33,384 nucleotides of DNA, taken from the NCBI GenBank assembly GCA_012799975.1, contig JAAZKF010000057.1, forward strand, positions 1 through 33,384, in the 5' to 3' direction. The position numbers and the translations under genes are program-made. A model generated the notes under the pieces. The model was given only the letters and a program-made list of their open reading frames with translations. It was not told where the DNA came from and made no database searches. The DNA is from Burkholderiales bacterium. GTDB lineage: Bacteria; Vulcanimicrobiota; Xenobia; Xenobiales; Xenobiaceae. Below are positions 15,015 to 22,887 of this stretch, piece after piece (position 1 is the first letter of the stretch; the number at the start of each line of letters is the position of its first letter).

Positions 15015-16438
15015 CACTCCCCACCCTCCAGCATCTCCAGCAGGGCCCGCATCTCTTCCAGCGCGGTCTCCAGGTGGCCCATGATCTCCCCGGCGATCTC
15101 TTCGGGTTCGGGCAGGTCTTCGGCGTGGCCGGATTTCTCGTCGCGCAGCCAGGTGATGTCCAGGTTGTCGCCCCGGTCTCGGATCTGCTCGCGGGTGAAA
15201 GAGCGCCAGCGGCCGCTCTCGCCCTCGGCGACCCGGGGTGAGGCGCCGTAGGCCTCCACGAAGGGGGCGAAGTGCTCGTGGGTCAAGGGCGTGCGCTTGC
15301 CGAAGCTCGGCATGTTGGTGCGCATGTCGTAGATCCAGACGGCTTGCGTGTTGCCCTTCTCGGTCTGGCCGCGGGTGAAGAAAAGCACGTTGGTCTTCAC
15401 TCCCTGGGCATAGAAGATGCCGGTGGGCAGGCGCAGCAGGGTGTGCAGGTCGCACTTGTCCATCAGGTCGGCCCGGATGCGGGTGCCGGTATTCTCTTCG
15501 AAGAGGACGTTGTCCGGCAGGACCACGGCGGCCCGACCGCCCTTCACCAGGCCCCGGTAGATGTGCTGCAGGAAGGCCAGTTGCTTGTTGGAGGTGGGGA
15601 AGGTGAAGTCGTCCCGGGTCGGCAGCCCGCCCCCCTTCTTGGTGCCGAAGGGCGGGTTGGTCAGGATCACGTCCGCCTTGGGCAGCGCGGCGCCGGCGGG
15701 GGAGAGGGTATCCGCCTGCAGCAGTTCCCCCTCGATGTCGTGCAGCATCAGGTTCATCAGGGCCAGGCGGTGCACGTCGGGGACCAGCTCCACCCCCTGG
15801 AAGGCCTCCCGGCGCTGGAAGTGCTGCTCGGCTTCGCTAAGGTCGAAGTAGTCGTCGGTAGCGGCGCGGACGTGCCGGTCGGCGGCCACCAGGAAGCCGG
15901 CGGTCCCGGCGGCGGGGTCCTGGACGCGCTCGCCCGGCCGGGGGTCCACCAGGCGCACCATGGTGTCGATGAGGGGGCGGGGGGTGAAGTACTGGCCGGC
16001 GCCGGACTTCACCTCGTTGGCGTTCTTCTCCAGCAGGCCCTCGTACATCTCGCCCAGGCCCTCTTCGCGGGCGCTGTACCAGTCCAGCCCGTCGAGGGCG
16101 TCGGTCAGGGCCTTCAGGTTCCTGGCCTGGCGCAGCGCGGTGTTGGCGTTGGCGAAGATGGCCTGCACCCGCGGCGAGGAGTGCCCTCCCAACTCGATGA
16201 GTTGCGTGCGGTAGAAGTCGAGCTGCTCGATCCCCTCCCGCCGGGCCAGGTCGTCCCAGCGCCAACCCTCGGGCAGCCGGCTCTCCCGCTCCTCGCCCAG
16301 CTCCTTCATCATCTTCAGGAAGAGCAGGTAGGTAAGCTCGGTCACGTACTGGTGGTAGGTGATGCCATCGTCCCGCAGGATGTGGCACAAACTCCACAGG
16401 CGGGCGACTATGTCGCTGGTTCGGCTGCTCAGGCTCAC
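15014..16438 (-). CDS. hsdM: Type I restriction-modification DNA methyltransferase HsdM
   Basis: A 474-residue N6-adenine methyltransferase. The N-terminal HsdM helical domain contains HILRDDGITYHQYVTELTYL and GQYFTPRPLID (148-158). The SAM-binding motif I is DPAAGTAGFL (174-183) and the catalytic motif IV is NPPF (261-264). It methylates adenine in the HsdS-specified site and is required in the restriction complex. The GTG start at 16438 has GAGGT 6 nt upstream. It lies 37 nt after hsdR, and its stop overlaps the hsdS start, so the order is hsdR-hsdM-hsdS in one unit. No frameshift or missing motif is seen, so the subunit looks active. Confidence 0.96.
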   Translation of the reverse strand: MSLSSRTSDIVARLWSLCHILRDDGITYHQYVTELTYLLFLKMMKELGEERESRLPEGWRWDDLARREGIEQLDFYRTQLIELGGHSSPRVQAIFANANTALRQARNLKALTDALDGLDWYSAREEGLGEMYEGLLEKNANEVKSGAGQYFTPRPLIDTMVRLVDPRPGERVQDPAAGTAGFLVAADRHVRAATDDYFDLSEAEQHFQRREAFQGVELVPDVHRLALMNLMLHDIEGELLQADTLSPAGAALPKADVILTNPPFGTKKGGGLPTRDDFTFPTSNKQLAFLQHIYRGLVKGGRAAVVLPDNVLFEENTGTRIRADLMDKCDLHTLLRLPTGIFYAQGVKTNVLFFTRGQTEKGNTQAVWIYDMRTNMPSFGKRTPLTHEHFAPFVEAYGASPRVAEGESGRWRSFTREQIRDRGDNLDITWLRDEKSGHAEDLPEPEEIAGEIMGHLETALEEMRALLEMLEGGE

Positions 16439-16475
16439 GGGCTTACCTCAATGTCTGGTTTTCTCGGGCTCAGGG

Positions 16476-19400
16476 TCAGGCGGTCTGGCGGTCATCCCAG
16501 GCCGCTTCGTGCAGGTCGCCCAGGACCTGCGCCAGCCGGCCTTCGAAGAGCCGGTCCAGGCGCCGGAAGCCGCCCCTACGGGCGAATTCGCCGGCGTCCA
16601 GGGCGGCCCGGTCGACGATGGTCTCGGCCTTCATCTGGGCGGCGATCCGCTCCAGCCATTTGCGTTGCTGCGGGTCCCAACCGGCGCGGCCCAGGATCCG
16701 CTGCAGGGCCTTTTCCACCCGCTCGGCGTAGGGGACCAGGGGGGAGCCCAGGGCCGCCTGCCGGATGAAGCCGATCACCGAGGCCGCCACCTCCTGGTCG
16801 GTGGTCTCGCGCCAGGCGCTTTCCAGTTCCGTCTCGCGGAAGTGGTGGCGGTCCAGTTCCAGCTTCAGCTCGCGCAGTTGTTGGCGGGTCAGGTCCCGCG
16901 GGCGCTGCAGCACCACCTGCAGGGCGGTGATCTCGTTGAGGTTCTCCCGGATGAAGCGGCGGAAGGACTCCAGATAGTCGGCCGGCCTTTGTTGCCCCTC
17001 GCCATAGCCCTGCTCTACCCGGCGCAGCTCGTCTTCGTGGTGGGATACCATGAACACGGTGCCGTCCCCGGCAACCCGGTCCAGGAGGTCGGCCATCTCG
17101 CCCCGGCCCTGCAGCCAGGCCGCGGCCTGGTCGGGGTCCATCTCCTTCAGGGTCCGGGCCAGTTCCTGCGGGGTCAGGCCTACGATGGCCGTGAACTGCT
17201 CCAGGTCCGCGCCCTTCACCTTGCCCTTCTTCCGCTGCAGCCTGGCCAGGAACTGCTCGATGATGGCATGACGGGCGGGGGAGTCCTGGACCTGCTCGAG
17301 TTCGTCCACCAGTTGGCGGAAGGTGATCTTCGGGTTGGCCACCACCGGCTTCATGTTGGAGTAGGGTTCCATCCCGGCATAGAGGTCCACGGCATCGTAG
17401 ATCCGGAAGCACTCCTTGCCGATGGCGTCGCAAAGGCGGGTGGCCCGGCCCAGCATCTGCTCGTAGAGGATGCGGCTTTTGACCCGGCGCAGGAAGACCA
17501 GGTTGACGATCTCGGGGACGTCGATGCCGGTGGTCAGCAGGTCCACCGTGACGGCCACGTTGGGGTACTTCTCGTTCTTGAAGTGGCGGATCTTCTCCAG
17601 GCAGCGGTCGGCAGCGCCGGTGATCTTCATGACGGCGTCGTCGTCCACCCCGCCATAGCGCTCGTCCAGGGCCTCCTTCAGGAGGCGGACCACCATGTCC
17701 GCGTGGGTGTCGTTCACGCAGAAGACCAGGGTCTTGCCGTCGTCCTCGGGGTCGATGTGCTGGGCCAGGACCCGGCAGACGGTCCGGTTGAAGCTCTCGG
17801 TAAGGACCTTGCGGTTGAAGGTCTCCAGCTCCAGGGTGACCTCGTCCTCCAGGTGGAAGAGGTCGAGTTGCTGGTTCTTGACCCGATAGAGTTCCACGGA
17901 TTCGCCGGCCTGCCAGGTGATGCCGTCCTCGGCCAGGGCGGTCACGATCCGGAAGGGCGGCTCATGGTCCACCAGATAGCCGTCCAGCACGGCCTGGCGA
18001 TAACCATACTCATAGACGGGGTCGCCGAAGATGGCGCTGGTGTGCAGGGCGGGGGTGGCGGTCAGGCCCACCTTCACCGCATCGAAGTGGTCCAGGACCC
18101 GGCGGTACTTCGAGATATAGTCCAGCTCGTTGCGGAAGGTAAGCTCGGCTTCGCTCAGGTCGCGGTCCAGGCTATAGCCCCGGTGGCACTCGTCCACCAC
18201 GATGCAGTCATACTGGTCGACCGGGATGGCCAGAGCCTCTTCCTCCCGGAAGAGGAGGCGCCGCATCATCCCCTGGATCGTGGCCAGGTGCAGTCGGGTG
18301 GTGGGCCCCGGGGACGAGTCCGTCAGACCTTTGACCTCGTAGATGTCGGGGAAGGCCTGCATTCGCTCGAGTTTGAAGCCCTGCAGCGCGTTCAGGGCCT
18401 GCTCGCCCAGGGCGGTGCGGTCCACCAGGAAGAGGACTCGCTGGAAGAGTTCGGCCTTCAGCAGCCTGTAGAGCAACCCGATGCAGGTCCGGGTCTTGCC
18501 CGTGCCGGTGGCCATGGCCACCATCACTTCGCGACGCCCGGCCTCCAGGGCGGCCTCCACGGCCGCGATGGCCTCCCGCTGATAGTAGCGCAGGTCCAGA
18601 TAGTCGGCGGGTTCCTGGCGCAGGGCCTGGTGGGCAGCCTCGACGTCCTGGGCCAGCAGCTTCTTCAGGCCCGTCGGGGTATACCAGCCGTTCAGGGCGC
18701 GGGGGTGGTTGGTGGGGTTGCGGGCGTCCAGGAACCAGGTCCCGCTCATCTCGGGGAGTTGCCTCAAGAAGGCCCGGCCGTTGCTCGAGAACAGGAAGGG
18801 AACGCGGTACTCCCCCCACGGCCCGCCGGGGTCCTTCAGTCCGCCCTGGATGGCGAATCCCCGGCTGTAGCGCTTGGCCTGTTCGATGGCGGAGGCCGCG
18901 TTCTTGTTGTTCCGCTTGGCCTCCACCACGGCCACGGGGACTTGGTCCACGAAGAGCACGTAGTCCGCCGGTCCCTTTTCGGTGGGCCACTCGGCGATGG
19001 CCATGCTCCGGCCCTTCAGCGGGCGGGCGCCTGAGCCCCAGGTCAGGGCCTGGCTATCTACCTCCCAGCCGGCCTCCCGGAGCTGCTGGTCGATGAGGTG
19101 GCGGGTGTCCGCCTCGCTCAGGCTCAGCGGGGTGGTGGCCAGGGCCTCCGGCGCCGTCTCGACCACCCCGGCCTCTTCGGCTTCCTTCTGGGCCTCGGCC
19201 AGATCCGCCTGGAGTTGCAGGAGCTCCGAGGTCAGTTCCTGCTCCCGTTGCCTGGCCGTGGACTGCCAGAAGGCGGCCTCTTCCGCCCGTTGGGCCGCCA
19301 GGGCCTCGGCGTCGGCGCGGCGGATGGCCTCGGCCCGGGCACGCTCCTGGAGGTCTGCGGATTCCGCCCGGGCCGCCACCAGCTCCTCGCGCAGCCGGCG

Positions 19401-19859
19401 CAGATCGGCCCGCAAGGCCTCGGAGGCCTTGCGGGGGTCGGGAGGCGGGACGAAAGGAGGTGCCTGGAAGTTCCTGTCGGCCACCAGGCGCACGTACCAC
19501 TGGCCCAGGGCCCGGGCCATCCGGATCTGCTGCAGGGCGGTCCGGCCGTCACCGACCATCTCGTGGGCGGCCGCATTGCCGGCCCGGCGCAGCTCGTGCA
19601 AGAGGCCCAGGACGTCCTGGTTCAATCCCATGCCGCGCAACCGGGCCAGCAGGCTGGCCTGGTTCTCTTGGGGTGAGGTCCAGGCCCCGTAGCGGGCGGC
19701 TACCTTCTGGGCCAGCACCTCGCCGAAGTGGCGCAGTTTGACCAGGGTGCTGCAGGGGTCCTCGGCATACAGCCTCTCGGCCAGGAAGCCCAGGCGAGCC
19801 AGGGGCTCGTAGGGCTCCAAGAAGGCGAAGTTCGAGTTCCGGGGCTCTGCTGCAGACAC
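16476..19859 (-). CDS. hsdR: Type I restriction endonuclease subunit HsdR with DUF4145-like N-terminus
   Basis: A 1127-residue motor/nuclease subunit. Residues ~1-130 (FAFLEPYEPLARLGFLAERL, then a conserved LRHFGEVLAQKV helix) look like the DUF4145 domain found in some R subunits. An Ala/Glu/Arg-rich coiled coil (~140-230) follows. The PD-(D/E)XK nuclease has Asp299 and the EAKR motif (313-316). The helicase has Walker A TGTGKT (451-456), DECH box (556-559) and GLTATPAL. It cuts DNA remotely after ATP-driven translocation. I chose GTG at 19859: AAAGGAG lies 10 nt upstream and the protein then begins at the conserved domain. The frame extends 40 codons further but has no domain content there. 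A 12-bp hairpin covers this start (see separate entry). Confidence 0.94.
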   Translation of the reverse strand: MSAAEPRNSNFAFLEPYEPLARLGFLAERLYAEDPCSTLVKLRHFGEVLAQKVAARYGAWTSPQENQASLLARLRGMGLNQDVLGLLHELRRAGNAAAHEMVGDGRTALQQIRMARALGQWYVRLVADRNFQAPPFVPPPDPRKASEALRADLRRLREELVAARAESADLQERARAEAIRRADAEALAAQRAEEAAFWQSTARQREQELTSELLQLQADLAEAQKEAEEAGVVETAPEALATTPLSLSEADTRHLIDQQLREAGWEVDSQALTWGSGARPLKGRSMAIAEWPTEKGPADYVLFVDQVPVAVVEAKRNNKNAASAIEQAKRYSRGFAIQGGLKDPGGPWGEYRVPFLFSSNGRAFLRQLPEMSGTWFLDARNPTNHPRALNGWYTPTGLKKLLAQDVEAAHQALRQEPADYLDLRYYQREAIAAVEAALEAGRREVMVAMATGTGKTRTCIGLLYRLLKAELFQRVLFLVDRTALGEQALNALQGFKLERMQAFPDIYEVKGLTDSSPGPTTRLHLATIQGMMRRLLFREEEALAIPVDQYDCIVVDECHRGYSLDRDLSEAELTFRNELDYISKYRRVLDHFDAVKVGLTATPALHTSAIFGDPVYEYGYRQAVLDGYLVDHEPPFRIVTALAEDGITWQAGESVELYRVKNQQLDLFHLEDEVTLELETFNRKVLTESFNRTVCRVLAQHIDPEDDGKTLVFCVNDTHADMVVRLLKEALDERYGGVDDDAVMKITGAADRCLEKIRHFKNEKYPNVAVTVDLLTTGIDVPEIVNLVFLRRVKSRILYEQMLGRATRLCDAIGKECFRIYDAVDLYAGMEPYSNMKPVVANPKITFRQLVDELEQVQDSPARHAIIEQFLARLQRKKGKVKGADLEQFTAIVGLTPQELARTLKEMDPDQAAAWLQGRGEMADLLDRVAGDGTVFMVSHHEDELRRVEQGYGEGQQRPADYLESFRRFIRENLNEITALQVVLQRPRDLTRQQLRELKLELDRHHFRETELESAWRETTDQEVAASVIGFIRQAALGSPLVPYAERVEKALQRILGRAGWDPQQRKWLERIAAQMKAETIVDRAALDAGEFARRGGFRRLDRLFEGRLAQVLGDLHEAAWDDRQTA

Positions 19860-19892
19860 GAAAGTCCGGCTCCTTTGCGGCCGGACTTTCGT
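19858..19892 (-). promoter_or_regulatory. Perfect 12-bp hairpin presenting the hsdR ribosome site in its loop
   Basis: On the minus strand ACGAAAGTCCGG and CCGGACTTTCGT form a perfect 12-bp inverted repeat around an 11-nt loop, CCGCAAAGGAG. The loop holds the only good Shine-Dalgarno for hsdR, and the last two stem bases are the first two of the GTG start. No U-run follows, so it is not a standard terminator, though it also sits 33 bp after the DUF2950 stop. As DNA it would be a symmetric operator; as RNA it could control hsdR translation. Both roles are inference. Confidence 0.6.
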
Positions 19893-19924
19893 AAGGGCCC
19901 CGAAGAGGTCCTGCGGCTTTGCCC

Positions 19925-20845
19925 CTACTTCACCAGGGTCCAGGTCTGGTCCGGGTTGTAGGTGGTCATGGCCCGGCACTGCGTGTCGGTATCGGGCCCC
20001 AGGTCCTTCTGCCAGACCAGGCCGTTGGTGTTGACCAGGAAGGTGGTGATCCCGCTGAGGCCGTACTCGGCCGGCCAGGCTACCACCGCGAAGCCGCCCA
20101 CCATGTGGCCGTTGGCCAGGTAGCTGTAGGCGCCCCCGCTGGCCTCGGGCCCCTGCTCGGTCAGGATCCGATAGAAGTAGCCGTGATAGGGCTCTCCTTG
20201 CTTGGAGTACCCCTCCTGTTGGGCCTGGGCGAAGAGGGGACCCAAGGGGCTGGGGGTCTCTCCCGGTTCCGCAGGCCAGTACAGGCCGTCCCGCTTACCT
20301 TCGGAAGAGACGATCCGGGCCGCGTATTCGACGACCTCGTCCTGATCGAAGTCCTGTCTGTAGTAGTCCTGTTGGGCCTCGGTCAGGGCTGTCAGGGCCT
20401 CCAGGGCAGCCAGTTCGTTGCGCCCGATCCGGCGGTTCAGCATCTCTTCGAGGCCGGCTGCCGCGTCGAAGTGCCAGGCATTCCCCGTCTTGACCAGGGG
20501 CACCGGCATCGGCCAGTTGTTGAAGCCGACGTTGATGGTCACCTGGTCCTGGCCGTGGGGTTGGTAGAAGACCCTGTCCTTTATGGCGGCCAGGAAGTTC
20601 TGGAGGGCCTGCTGGTCGGCGACCGGGTCGCCCGAGCGGATGATCGGATGGCTTTCCCGGCCCAGCACGGCGATCATGCGGTCTTCATCCCCGGACCGGA
20701 CGGCTTTCACGAAGGCCTCCAGGGCGGCCTGGGGCGTCGGCCAGGTGGGGGGAGGCTGGTCGGCTCGGGCCGGCAGGACGCCCGTCAGGACCAGGAGCAG
20801 GGCCAGCCATGTGGCCAGCCGGGGGAACCGAATCACTTGTCTCAT
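19925..20845 (-). CDS. DUF2950 family secreted protein
   Basis: A 306-residue protein with an N-terminal signal peptide (RLATWLALLLVLTGVLPARA, cut near residue 28). The mature part matches the DUF2950 pattern: an early FVKAVRSGDEDRMIAVLG helix, a middle VKTGNAWHFDAAAGLEEMLNRR block, YGYFYRILTEQG-like phrasing (HGYFYRILTEQG) and an ending VYQKDLGPDT-like strand (VWQKDLGPDTD). The biochemical role of the family is not known; export to the periplasm is the only firm inference. DUF2950 genes are commonly next to DUF3300 genes, as here (28-nt gap after the DUF3300 stop). AGGAGG stands 6 nt before the ATG at 20845. The hsdR hairpin begins shortly after its stop. Confidence 0.88.
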   Translation of the reverse strand: MRQVIRFPRLATWLALLLVLTGVLPARADQPPPTWPTPQAALEAFVKAVRSGDEDRMIAVLGRESHPIIRSGDPVADQQALQNFLAAIKDRVFYQPHGQDQVTINVGFNNWPMPVPLVKTGNAWHFDAAAGLEEMLNRRIGRNELAALEALTALTEAQQDYYRQDFDQDEVVEYAARIVSSEGKRDGLYWPAEPGETPSPLGPLFAQAQQEGYSKQGEPYHGYFYRILTEQGPEASGGAYSYLANGHMVGGFAVVAWPAEYGLSGITTFLVNTNGLVWQKDLGPDTDTQCRAMTTYNPDQTWTLVK

Positions 20846-20873
20846 GAAGTGCCTCCTTCTGGGAGCCAGGATC

Positions 20874-22232
20874 CTAGCGCCGCCGTCCGCCGGAACTGCT
20901 CGAGCGGGGCGCCTGCGGCCGCGCGGAGGGTTTCGAGACCCGGGACTGCGCGGAGCGCGATTGTTGCCCCCTCTGGGCTTCCTGTCGGGTCCGGCTTCCT
21001 GATCCTACGTCCAGGCCGTGTGTGGGGCGGTTTTGCGGTCGGGAGGCATTGGGTGTGGGTCGGTTTCCCGGCTTGGTTGGTCGGGCGTCAGGTCGCTTGT
21101 CCCCGCCCGGCCGGACATCGGGTCGGTTCTCTGGCCTGGTTGGTCGGGCGTCGGGTCGCTTGTCCCCGCCCGGCCGGACGTCGGGTCGGTTTCCCGGCTT
21201 GGTTGGTCGGGCGTCAGGTCGCTTGTCCCCGCCCGGCCGGACATCGGGTCGGTTCTCTGGCCTGGTTGGTCGGGCGTCAGGTCGCTTGTCCCCGCCCGGC
21301 CGGACATCGGGTCGGTTCTCTGGCCTGGTTGGTCGGGCGTCGGGTCGCTTGTCCCCGCCCGGCCGGGGTCGCACCTGGGAGTCGGGCTGTGGATAGCCGT
21401 CCCTGCCGTGCCAGTGATGGGGGCCGGGGCGGGTGCCGGGTTTCCAGTTCGTGTTCCCGTTGTGGATGTTGTTGTGGATGTTGTTGCGGATGTTGATGTT
21501 GACGTTGTTGCCACCCCAGGGGTTCACACGGCCGTTGTAGTAGCCGCAGTGGCCGTATCCCGGGCCCACGTAGATGTGGTGGCCGTGCCAGTCCCAGCAC
21601 GAACCGTAGAAAAGTTCGTTCAGGACCGCCACCGTGCCCCAGGCCAGGGCCGTGGTGGCTACCACCCGGCCGGGACGCCAGCCATAGACCACGGCGGGGT
21701 CGTAGGTCGGCACATGGACGACCTGGGGGTTCGCAGAGCCGATCATGATGTAACCGGAGTCGTCGGTCTGCACGACGACCTCGCCGCTGCTCTTCAGCGC
21801 TCCGGTGGATTGGGCCTGGGCGCGCAGGCGCTGGATCGAGTCATAGACGTCGTTGGTCTGGTCCACGAAGGCCTGGCCCAGGGTGTTGGTCCAGTTCATG
21901 TCGTTGGCCATCGTGCCCAGCACGTCGGGCAGGCTGCACAGAGCCTTGACGCTCTGGTCCCAGTTGAAAGCATCCAGGGCCGAGGATAGAGCCGACGGGT
22001 CGGCGGAGGGGTAGGCCTTGACGTATTGGTTGGCGGTCACGACCTGGTCGGGGTAGGTGGAGGCGACCAGGACCAGGCCCAGCAGCGAGTCGGGATACAG
22101 GGCGATGGGCGCCAGGGTCTGGTCCAACCCTTCGTCGCTCAGGAACTCGGCCCGGGCCGCTGTCGGGAGCAGGAGGATGGTCAGCAGCAGGGCTGCGGCC
22201 AGGAGCCGCAACCGGTCTTTCACAGTCAACAC
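20874..22232 (-). CDS. DUF3300 family secreted protein with repetitive basic/Pro-rich tail
   Basis: A 452-residue protein. A signal peptide (LLAAALLLTILLLPTAARA) is followed by the DUF3300 domain (about 30-210): TLAPIALYPDSLLGLVLVAS, the DWDQSVKALC-like FNWDQSVKALCSLPDVL, and VHVPTYDPAVVYGW. After a Gly/Trp/His segment comes an Asn-rich stretch (NVNINIRNNIHNNIHNGN), then five 21-residue repeats (290-394), then a Ser/Arg/Gln tail ending GGRRR. The function of the family is unknown; the low-complexity basic tail suggests wall, nucleic-acid or polymer binding outside the cytoplasm. The GTG at 22232 has AAGGAGG 5 nt upstream. It forms a unit with the DUF2950 gene. Confidence 0.88.
   Translation of the reverse strand: MLTVKDRLRLLAAALLLTILLLPTAARAEFLSDEGLDQTLAPIALYPDSLLGLVLVASTYPDQVVTANQYVKAYPSADPSALSSALDAFNWDQSVKALCSLPDVLGTMANDMNWTNTLGQAFVDQTNDVYDSIQRLRAQAQSTGALKSSGEVVVQTDDSGYIMIGSANPQVVHVPTYDPAVVYGWRPGRVVATTALAWGTVAVLNELFYGSCWDWHGHHIYVGPGYGHCGYYNGRVNPWGGNNVNINIRNNIHNNIHNGNTNWKPGTRPGPHHWHGRDGYPQPDSQVRPRPGGDKRPDARPTRPENRPDVRPGGDKRPDARPTRPENRPDVRPGGDKRPDARPTKPGNRPDVRPGGDKRPDARPTRPENRPDVRPGGDKRPDARPTKPGNRPTPNASRPQNRPTHGLDVGSGSRTRQEAQRGQQSRSAQSRVSKPSARPQAPRSSSSGGRRR
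21051..21365 (-). repeat. Five in-frame 63-bp tandem repeats in the DUF3300 gene
   Basis: Five head-to-tail copies of a 63-bp unit code for a 21-residue motif, RPGGDKRPDARPT followed by RPEN or KPGN and RPDV. From the N-terminus the variant order is RPEN, RPEN, KPGN, RPEN, KPGN. The period is exact (the same TCGCTT hexamer falls at 21093, 21156, 21219, 21282 and 21345). Near-identity of the copies indicates recent duplication or homogenisation, so copy number may vary between strains. Long open frames on the plus strand here are by-products of the repeat. Confidence 0.95.
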
Positions 22233-22295
22233 GTGGGCCTCCTTGCCTTGTGTCTAGAGCGGGAAGGCACGGTCAACCGCGCCTCCTGCCATGCG

Positions 22296-22307
22296 GGGAA
22301 ATTTCCC
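22296..22307. promoter_or_regulatory. Perfect palindrome GGGAAATTTCCC upstream of DUF3300
   Basis: A 12-bp perfect palindrome lies 64 bp before the DUF3300 GTG, in the 154-bp gap after the thioesterase gene. It is a candidate dimeric repressor/activator site. A small GC stem (CTCCGC/GCGGAG, 22347-22362) is also in the gap. No intrinsic terminator with a U-run is visible. Confidence 0.35.
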
Positions 22308-22386
22308 GGAGGCCTTGCCGATCCCTCCAGACGACCTTCGGCAGAACTCCGCCGCCGCGGAGGTGGGTCTGGCGAAGTCCTCAGCC

Positions 22387-22833
22387 CTATAAGGTGCGCG
22401 GTGGCATGAAACGGGCCTCGGCGCTGGCTAGGACCCGGTCCTCCCAGATTATCTCGGCCTCCAGGCGGAACAGGGAGGGGCGCATCGAGCGGGGGTGGGC
22501 CCTGACCAGCAGGGGCACCTTCAGCGGCACCGCCTCCTTGAAGCGAATGTCCAACGCCGCGGTCACCGCGTGCACTCCGTGGTGGAAGAGGCAGTGAGTC
22601 ATCGCCGCGTCCAACAACGAGGCAATCACACCTCCGTGCAGGATTCCCTCGTAGCCCTGGAGGCGCTCGTGGCCTCGGAAGGTGGTCTGGACCGACCCGT
22701 CCGGGTCCGCCTGGAACTCCAGGCCCAGGGACCAGGGGTTATGGGGCCCGCACAGGACGCAGCGCGGGTGCAGGCAGTTGACGATTTCTCGGGTCTGGCC
22801 GGGGGGCAGGAGGGCAGTGGATTTCGAGCTCAT
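22387..22833 (-). CDS. PaaI-type hotdog-fold thioesterase
   Basis: A 148-residue single hotdog domain. The family motif is GYEGILHGGVIASLLDAAMTH, containing the HGG turn (66-68) and Asp75 on the central helix, followed by AVTAALDIRFKEAVPLKVPL. An N-terminal CLHPRCVLCGPHNP stretch is His/Cys-containing, as in many proteins of this PaaI_thioesterase subgroup. It would hydrolyse an acyl-CoA; the substrate cannot be predicted. The ATG at 22833 has AAAGGTGG 4 nt upstream. It follows the zinc ABC permease by 54 nt on the same strand and may be carried on that transcript, although no functional link to metal import is evident. Confidence 0.9.
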   Translation of the reverse strand: MSSKSTALLPPGQTREIVNCLHPRCVLCGPHNPWSLGLEFQADPDGSVQTTFRGHERLQGYEGILHGGVIASLLDAAMTHCLFHHGVHAVTAALDIRFKEAVPLKVPLLVRAHPRSMRPSLFRLEAEIIWEDRVLASAEARFMPPRTL

Positions 22834-22887
22834 GGGACCACCTTTCCAGGGTTTCGCGTACAGGCCGTGGGCAGGCGCTGTAGGTCT

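Noticed and set aside
15015-15455. N-terminal extension of HsdS by 147 codons
   Set aside because: It lies wholly inside hsdM in another frame and reads as His/Arg/Pro-rich noise; the ATG at 15014 overlapping the hsdM stop gives the normal HsdS N-terminus.
16359-19034. 891-codon open frame on the plus strand
   Set aside because: It is antisense to hsdR and hsdM, with Gly/Val/His/Gln-rich low-information composition; the minus strand carries all the type I RM motifs.
21051-21365. Regular direct repeats considered as a CRISPR array
   Set aside because: The units are contiguous with no unique spacers, the period is a multiple of three, and the array is in frame in a secreted protein gene.
19919-21496. 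525-codon open frame on the plus strand with repeated VGSLAWLVGRR-like phrases
   Set aside because: The repeats are the complement of the 63-bp units in the DUF3300 gene; the rest is antisense to DUF2950. The minus strand has signal peptides, family domains and ribosome sites.
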